From Brevundimonas sp. SORGH_AS_0993 (GTDB lineage Bacteria > Pseudomonadota > Alphaproteobacteria > Caulobacterales > Caulobacteraceae): a DNA stretch of 64,000 nt. Positions 60,195-64,000 of this stretch are shown here, piece after piece. The DNA is taken from assembly GCF_030818545.1 (NCBI RefSeq), contig NZ_JAUTAH010000001.1, positions 811,001 to 875,000 on the forward strand, given 5' to 3'. Numbering within the stretch: position 1 is the first letter of the stretch; each line of letters opens with the position of its first letter. A program made the translations under genes and the position numbers. Below the pieces are notes generated by a model. The model had not been told where the DNA came from, ran no database searches, and saw only the letters and a list, made by a program, of their open reading frames with translations.

Positions 60195-62678
60195 TCAATC
60201 CGCCCCTGGCGTCCAGCGCAGGGACAGACCGATGGTGCGGGGGCGCAGGGGCGTGATGGTGCGGGCTTCGGGCAGGCGGAACGGATCGCCAAAGGCGAAG
60301 GTGTTGGCGCGCGTGTCCATCGGGTTATCGACGAACAGGCTGAGGCTCCAGTTCGTCCGTTCCAGCCCGACCGAGACACGCCCGGTCGCATAGTCGCCCA
60401 TCCTGTGTCCCTGCGCGGCGTCGAACGTCAGGCGCGAGGCGCCGACGTAGGCGACCTGTCCGGCCGCGACGAGATCCGGCCCCCACGGCGTGGCGCGACG
60501 CCAGGCGACGTTCAGATTGGCGGAGACCGCGGGAACGCCCGGCAGGCCAGCGTCGCCGCGCGAGTTGAACGCCTCGCCCGGCCGCACGATGGCGGGATCA
60601 GCCACCAGCGCGTTGGCGCGAACCTTCAGCGCCTCCAGCGGGCGCCAATTGGCCTCCAGTTCCACGCCCGTATTGGCCCCGTCGCCGACGTTCACCGCAT
60701 AGGCCAGGCCGCTGGGCAGGAACTGGTCGCTCTGCAGATTGCGCCATTCCGCGTGGAAAACGGCGATACGGGTCTGCAGCCGCCCGTCCCACAGCCGCCC
60801 CTTGGCTCCGGCCTCGAAATTCCACAAGCTGTCGCCGGCGTAGCGGCGCGCGGGCCGCCCCACCCCGCCGCCGAAGGTCTGGCCGATCAGCCCGGCGGTG
60901 TTGAATCCTCCGACCCTGTGTCCCTGACTGGCCAGGGCGTAGAAGGACCAGTCGGAGTTCAAGGTGAAATCGACCACCACCTTGGGCGAAAGGCCGTCGG
61001 TGTCCTGCTTTCCGTCGAACGACCGCCGGCGTCCGCGCTGCTGCACCAGGGAGTCCGCAGCGTATTTGATCGCATAGTAGCGCGCGCCCAGAGTGACCGA
61101 CAGCCGTTGCGTCAGGTCGTAGGACGCCTCGCCGAACAGGGCCGCCTCGGAGCGGCGGTCGGATCGCGTCTCGGAATACAGTACGACCGGCCTGGGCAGC
61201 AGGGCCTGCATGGTCGTGTCGGTCGTGGATCGGCCTTCCGACCAGAACCCGCCGATCAGCCAGCGCAGCCGCCGCCCGCGCGGCGACACATAGGCGGCGT
61301 CCGCCGCCCACAGGTCGATGTCGCGGTCCTCGTCCAGCGCGCCGATGCCGTTGCTGGACGCCCCGAACAGCTTGAGCGCGGAGGAGGCGTCGTAGCGGCT
61401 GGAAAAGTCGTGCTCCACCCGCGCCGCCGTGGCCTCGAACCGGCCCCAGGCGCCCGCGCCCTCCAGCGTCAGATTGTGCTGGGCCAGGGCGTTGGCGTGC
61501 GGCTCTCGCACTAGATTGGCGCGGGTCAGCCCCTGGGAGGTCCGATAGACATAGTGGGTGTCGTTGGTCTCGATCCGCTGCTGGACCGTGCCGGCCGTCA
61601 CCGTCCATTCCGGATTCAGACGATACAGCAGCGCCAGACGCCCGCCCCGCCGTTCGCCGGCGTTGACCCGCCGCAGGTTCAGATTGGCGTCGTTGATGTA
61701 GCCGTCGGCCTTTTCCCGATACGCTACGCCGCGCACCGCGCCGCGTCCGTCCGGCAGCGGCGCATTGACGACCAGGCCATAGTCCTGGTTCTGCCCGCCG
61801 GACCGCGTGTGGGAAATCGACCCGAACGCCTCCAACGCCTCCCGATCCGGATCGGGGGCGCGCGGCACGATGCGCAGCACGCCGCCGATCGGCCCCGTGC
61901 CGTAAAGCGTGCCCTGCGGCCCGCGCAGGATTTCGACGCGGTCCACATCCACCAGCTTCAGATCGGGGTCCGGCGCATTGTAGGTCAGGGGCACCCGATT
62001 CAGGTAGACGCCGACCGTCGACTGGGTCAGGCCGGTGAAGGCGCCGTCCGACATCCCGCGCAACAGGATCTTGTTTCGACCCGATCCCAGGTTCGTCATC
62101 GTCATGCCCGCGACCAGGCCGCTCAGGTCGCCGGTGTTGTCGCCACCGGCCTCGACGATGCGCGCGCCGGAAACGGCGGTCAGAGCCCCCGGCGCGTCCT
62201 GGGGCGACTGCGGCTGACGCTGGGCGGTGACGATCACGTCGCTGACCATCGGCGTGTCGCTCGGCGGGGGGGCCGTCGCAGGCCGAGGCGAGGCCGCGGG
62301 TCGAGGGAGTTCGGCGGGGCGCGGCGGGGCGGCTCGCCGGATGATCACCGCCCCGTCCGGTCGCAGGATGTAGCTGCAGCCGCTGCCCGCCAGCAGCCGG
62401 GACAGCGCGGCGTCCAAGCTCATCACCCCGGACACCCCCGCCGCCTGTCCCCGACAGGCGCTCAGATCGCCGCCCAGGGACAGCCGCGCCTGCACCGCCA
62501 GATCCAGCAGGGCGTCGCGCACGGGCTGTCGCGGCACGTCCAGTCGAACGACCGGCGCGCGCATGGCGAATCCCGCCGCCTGCGCCGTCAAGGGCGAGGC
62601 CGCGCCGGCCAGGGCGGCGATCAGAGCAAGGGACTTGGGACCCGCAAGACCGCCTTTAAGGCGGTCAGCGTTCGCCAC
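60195..62678 (-). CDS. TonB-dependent receptor/transducer with STN signalling domain
   Basis: An 827-residue receptor. After a signal sequence (LALIAALAGAASPLTAQA) there is a secretin/TonB short N-terminal domain (RLDVPRQPVRDALLDLAVQ to GCSYILRPDGAVIIRR, about 40-120). A Pro/Ala-rich linker, a TonB box (DVIVTAQR), the plug (VEILRGPQGTLYGTGPIGGVLRIV) and the barrel follow. STN receptors relay ligand occupancy to FecR and a FecI sigma factor, both encoded immediately upstream. The start is GTG, 14 bases inside fecR. The ligand is unknown; the phosphatases downstream suggest a phosphorylated compound. Confidence 0.93.
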   Translation of the reverse strand: MANADRLKGGLAGPKSLALIAALAGAASPLTAQAAGFAMRAPVVRLDVPRQPVRDALLDLAVQARLSLGGDLSACRGQAAGVSGVMSLDAALSRLLAGSGCSYILRPDGAVIIRRAAPPRPAELPRPAASPRPATAPPPSDTPMVSDVIVTAQRQPQSPQDAPGALTAVSGARIVEAGGDNTGDLSGLVAGMTMTNLGSGRNKILLRGMSDGAFTGLTQSTVGVYLNRVPLTYNAPDPDLKLVDVDRVEILRGPQGTLYGTGPIGGVLRIVPRAPDPDREALEAFGSISHTRSGGQNQDYGLVVNAPLPDGRGAVRGVAYREKADGYINDANLNLRRVNAGERRGGRLALLYRLNPEWTVTAGTVQQRIETNDTHYVYRTSQGLTRANLVREPHANALAQHNLTLEGAGAWGRFEATAARVEHDFSSRYDASSALKLFGASSNGIGALDEDRDIDLWAADAAYVSPRGRRLRWLIGGFWSEGRSTTDTTMQALLPRPVVLYSETRSDRRSEAALFGEASYDLTQRLSVTLGARYYAIKYAADSLVQQRGRRRSFDGKQDTDGLSPKVVVDFTLNSDWSFYALASQGHRVGGFNTAGLIGQTFGGGVGRPARRYAGDSLWNFEAGAKGRLWDGRLQTRIAVFHAEWRNLQSDQFLPSGLAYAVNVGDGANTGVELEANWRPLEALKVRANALVADPAIVRPGEAFNSRGDAGLPGVPAVSANLNVAWRRATPWGPDLVAAGQVAYVGASRLTFDAAQGHRMGDYATGRVSVGLERTNWSLSLFVDNPMDTRANTFAFGDPFRLPEARTITPLRPRTIGLSLRWTPGAD
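62648..62666. repeat. 19-base perfect palindrome at the fecR-receptor junction
   Basis: The sequence gaccgcctttaaggcggtc reads the same on both strands around a central t. It spans the last bases of fecR (stop 62665-62667) and codons 5 to 11 of the receptor. In mRNA it forms a tight nine-pair stem just downstream of the receptor's GTG, where it could reduce or couple receptor translation. Confidence 0.55.
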
Positions 62679-63606
62679 GCGCGGTCAGGCGCACTTCGGA
62701 GGCCGTTCGCTGGACAGCGATCGGCGCGAACGCCTGAAGTTGGTTCAACATCGTCGTTTCGTCTCCCAGACGCAGAGCGCCTGTGAAGTGCAACTCTTGC
62801 GCCGAAGCCGAAACCTTAACCGACTTGCCCAGATAGCGCGAGAGGTCGGCCCCGACCTGCGACAGCGGAGAATCGCGGTACAGCAGCACCCCGTCCTGCC
62901 AGGCCGAAATCTGGCGCGGATCGACCCGCGACAGGGAAACCGCGCCGCGCGCATCCCGTTCGATCTGCTGGCCAACCGTCAGCCGCACCGGCGTCGCCCG
63001 CCCGGCAGGACGAACGGCGACGACGCCGCGCGACACGCCGACCGAGAACCGATGGTCGTGGTTGATCACATTGAACGCCGTGCCCAGCACCTGCAGGCTG
63101 CTGTCTCCGGCCGCGACGGTGAAGGGCCGCGCCGCGTCGTGGGCCACGTCGAAGGCCGCCTCCCCGTCATTCAGCGACACCCGGCGCGCGCCCGACGTCA
63201 GCTTGACCGTCAGATCCGACCGCCGGTTCAACCGGATCACGGAACCGTCGGCCAGTTCGATGCGGCGCGGTTCGGTCGTGGTGGTGAAATGCTGATCCCG
63301 AGCCTGATACATCGGCCAGCCGACCATCCCGATCACGGCGGCGGCGGCGACCGTGGCCATTGCGGCCCAGAGGCGACGACGGCCCAGGCCATTGTCGTTG
63401 GCGGGGCGCACTATCCGCACCGACTGCGGCGCGGCCTCGTCCAGATCGACCCACAGCCGCTCCAGCCGATCATAGGCTCGGGCATGGTCGGGAGAGGCCG
63501 CGATCCAGGCTGAAAAGGCGTCCCAGTCGGCGGCGCAGGCGTCGGCGTCCTGTAGGCGGACGAACCACCCCAGCGCCTCTTCCTCGATGCCTTGCTGCGG
63601 GATCAT
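62665..63606 (-). CDS. fecR: FecR-family anti-sigma regulator
   Basis: A 313-residue inner-membrane protein. The N-terminal cytosolic anti-sigma domain has GWFVRLQDADACAADWDAFSAWIAASPDHARAYDRLERLW, the DUF4880-type pattern. A single membrane helix follows (AMATVAAAAVIGMVGW, about 85-100), then the periplasmic FecR domain (IELADGSVIRLNRRSDLTV, GEAAFDVAHDAARPFTV) and a C-terminal STN-like receptor-contact segment. It holds the sigma factor until the receptor signals. The ATG at 63606 is used; a GTG two codons earlier is possible. It is 82 bases after the sigma factor gene. Confidence 0.93.
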   Translation of the reverse strand: MIPQQGIEEEALGWFVRLQDADACAADWDAFSAWIAASPDHARAYDRLERLWVDLDEAAPQSVRIVRPANDNGLGRRRLWAAMATVAAAAVIGMVGWPMYQARDQHFTTTTEPRRIELADGSVIRLNRRSDLTVKLTSGARRVSLNDGEAAFDVAHDAARPFTVAAGDSSLQVLGTAFNVINHDHRFSVGVSRGVVAVRPAGRATPVRLTVGQQIERDARGAVSLSRVDPRQISAWQDGVLLYRDSPLSQVGADLSRYLGKSVKVSASAQELHFTGALRLGDETTMLNQLQAFAPIAVQRTASEVRLTARGER

Positions 63607-63632
63607 GTGCACGGTCGTTCGCCGAGAGCGAA

Positions 63633-63655
63633 ATAGGACGCCCGATTATAGGACG
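63633..63655. repeat. Tandem 8-base direct repeat before fecR
   Basis: The word ataggacg occurs at 63633-63640 and 63648-63655, one and a half helical turns apart, in the interval between the sigma factor stop and the fecR start. On the coding strand it reads cgtcctat twice and overlaps a tataat-like hexamer. It could belong to a promoter for fecR, but no matching -35 was found. Confidence 0.25.
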
Positions 63656-63688
63656 TCGCCGACGGCCCGTCGCCTCCAACAGTAAAGC

Positions 63689-64000
63689 TCATTGTCCCGC
63701 CGCCTTGGCCAGGCGCCGAAGCGCTTCCATCATGTGCTTCTCCACCGAACTCTTGGAAACCCCCAGTGCAGCGGCGGTTTCCGCATAGCTCAGCCCCTCG
63801 AACTTGTGCATCCGAAAGATGCGCCGGGTCTTCTCGGGCAGACGGTCGACTTCCGCCGTCAGTCGCGCCAGCCTTTGCCGGGCCGCCACCACCGCCTCGG
63901 CCGAAGGGGCGTCGTCCGCCTCTCCATCCGTTCCGTCGCCAGCGGCCACCCGACGCCAGGCCCCGTCCCGCGCCGCCGCGCGTCGGCCGGAGCGCCAGCG
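63689..64000 (-). CDS. FecI-type ECF sigma factor, C-terminal part
   Basis: 104 codons of a gene that continues beyond the right edge. The visible part holds the end of region 2 and the linker (DGAWRRVAAGDG), then region 4 with LTAEVDRLPEKTRRIFRMHKFEGLSYAETAAALG and the helix-turn-helix end SKSSVEKHMMEALRRL, typical of FecI-like sigma factors. It would direct RNA polymerase to the receptor promoter when released by FecR. A GTG at 63949 is an internal codon, since the frame remains open and family-like to base 64000. Confidence 0.9.
   Translation of the reverse strand, partial: RWRSGRRAAARDGAWRRVAAGDGTDGEADDAPSAEAVVAARQRLARLTAEVDRLPEKTRRIFRMHKFEGLSYAETAAALGVSKSSVEKHMMEALRRLAKAAGQ

Noticed and set aside
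58451..60391. A longer phoD start giving 646 residues
   Set aside because: It would bury the Tat signal inside the protein and overlap the end of the TonB receptor gene.

Overview
The window is GC-rich chromosomal DNA of an alphaproteobacterium. It is probably a member of the Caulobacteraceae and most likely Brevundimonas-like. The grounds are the alphaproteobacterial dusB-ntrY-ntrX...hfq-hflX order, a PopA-type REC-REC-degenerate GGDEF protein beside mfd, an SdhE gene beside mfd, fused ispDF, two large TonB-dependent receptors and a FecI/FecR signalling pair. The genus is inferred from gene content only.

Bases 1-36,320 are core genome. On the left are the lipA-coq10-FAD oxidoreductase-sugar acetyltransferase run, an acyl-activating enzyme, an extradiol-dioxygenase-like protein with wrbA, a VanY-type peptidase with a small metallopeptidase-like protein, and a sugar-type symporter followed by mazG and a HAD phosphatase. 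Next come a Na+/H+ antiporter, hflX, hfq, a D-amino acid transaminase, ntrX, ntrY and dusB. In this run ntrB and ntrC, usually found between dusB and ntrY, are absent. Then follow ispDF, a membrane/spermidine-synthase fusion, pncC, a TusA-like protein, a YihY/BrkB membrane protein, popA, mfd, sdhE, recG, the tmk-holB-tatD-MBL operon, rlpA and a tRNA-Ser(UGA).

Bases 36,531-57,565, immediately 3' of the tRNA-Ser, form a roughly 21-kb accessory catabolic block and are the most interesting part. It encodes an alpha-only Rieske oxygenase with its ferredoxin and ferredoxin reductase, two TauD/TfdA dioxygenases (one frameshifted), two FmdA-type formamidase/acetamidases, an SBF-type symporter, a TonB-dependent receptor and an SDR. 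It also encodes two isochorismatase-family hydrolases, a RutA-like flavin monooxygenase, an MFS importer, an M20 amidohydrolase, a RutF-like flavin reductase, a VOC protein and a frameshifted extradiol dioxygenase. One of the amidases is fused to a complete AraC-family regulator (sensor domain, HTH, linker, amidase). It is the only transcription factor I can recognise in the block. The set resembles an unassigned pathway that imports a nitrogen-containing compound, probably a heterocycle or N-substituted amide, opens it with flavin and iron oxygenases and strips its amide nitrogen. The substrate cannot be read from the sequence.

Bases 57,581-64,000 hold a class A acid phosphatase, a Tat-exported PhoD-type phosphatase, an STN-domain TonB receptor, its FecR anti-sigma regulator and the end of a FecI-type sigma factor. 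This looks like a cell-surface-signalled uptake system next to two secreted phosphatases. No insertion sequence, integrase, CRISPR array, riboswitch or rRNA was recognised. No gene-free stretch exceeds 300 bases; the longest is about 273 bases between recG and the MBL gene.
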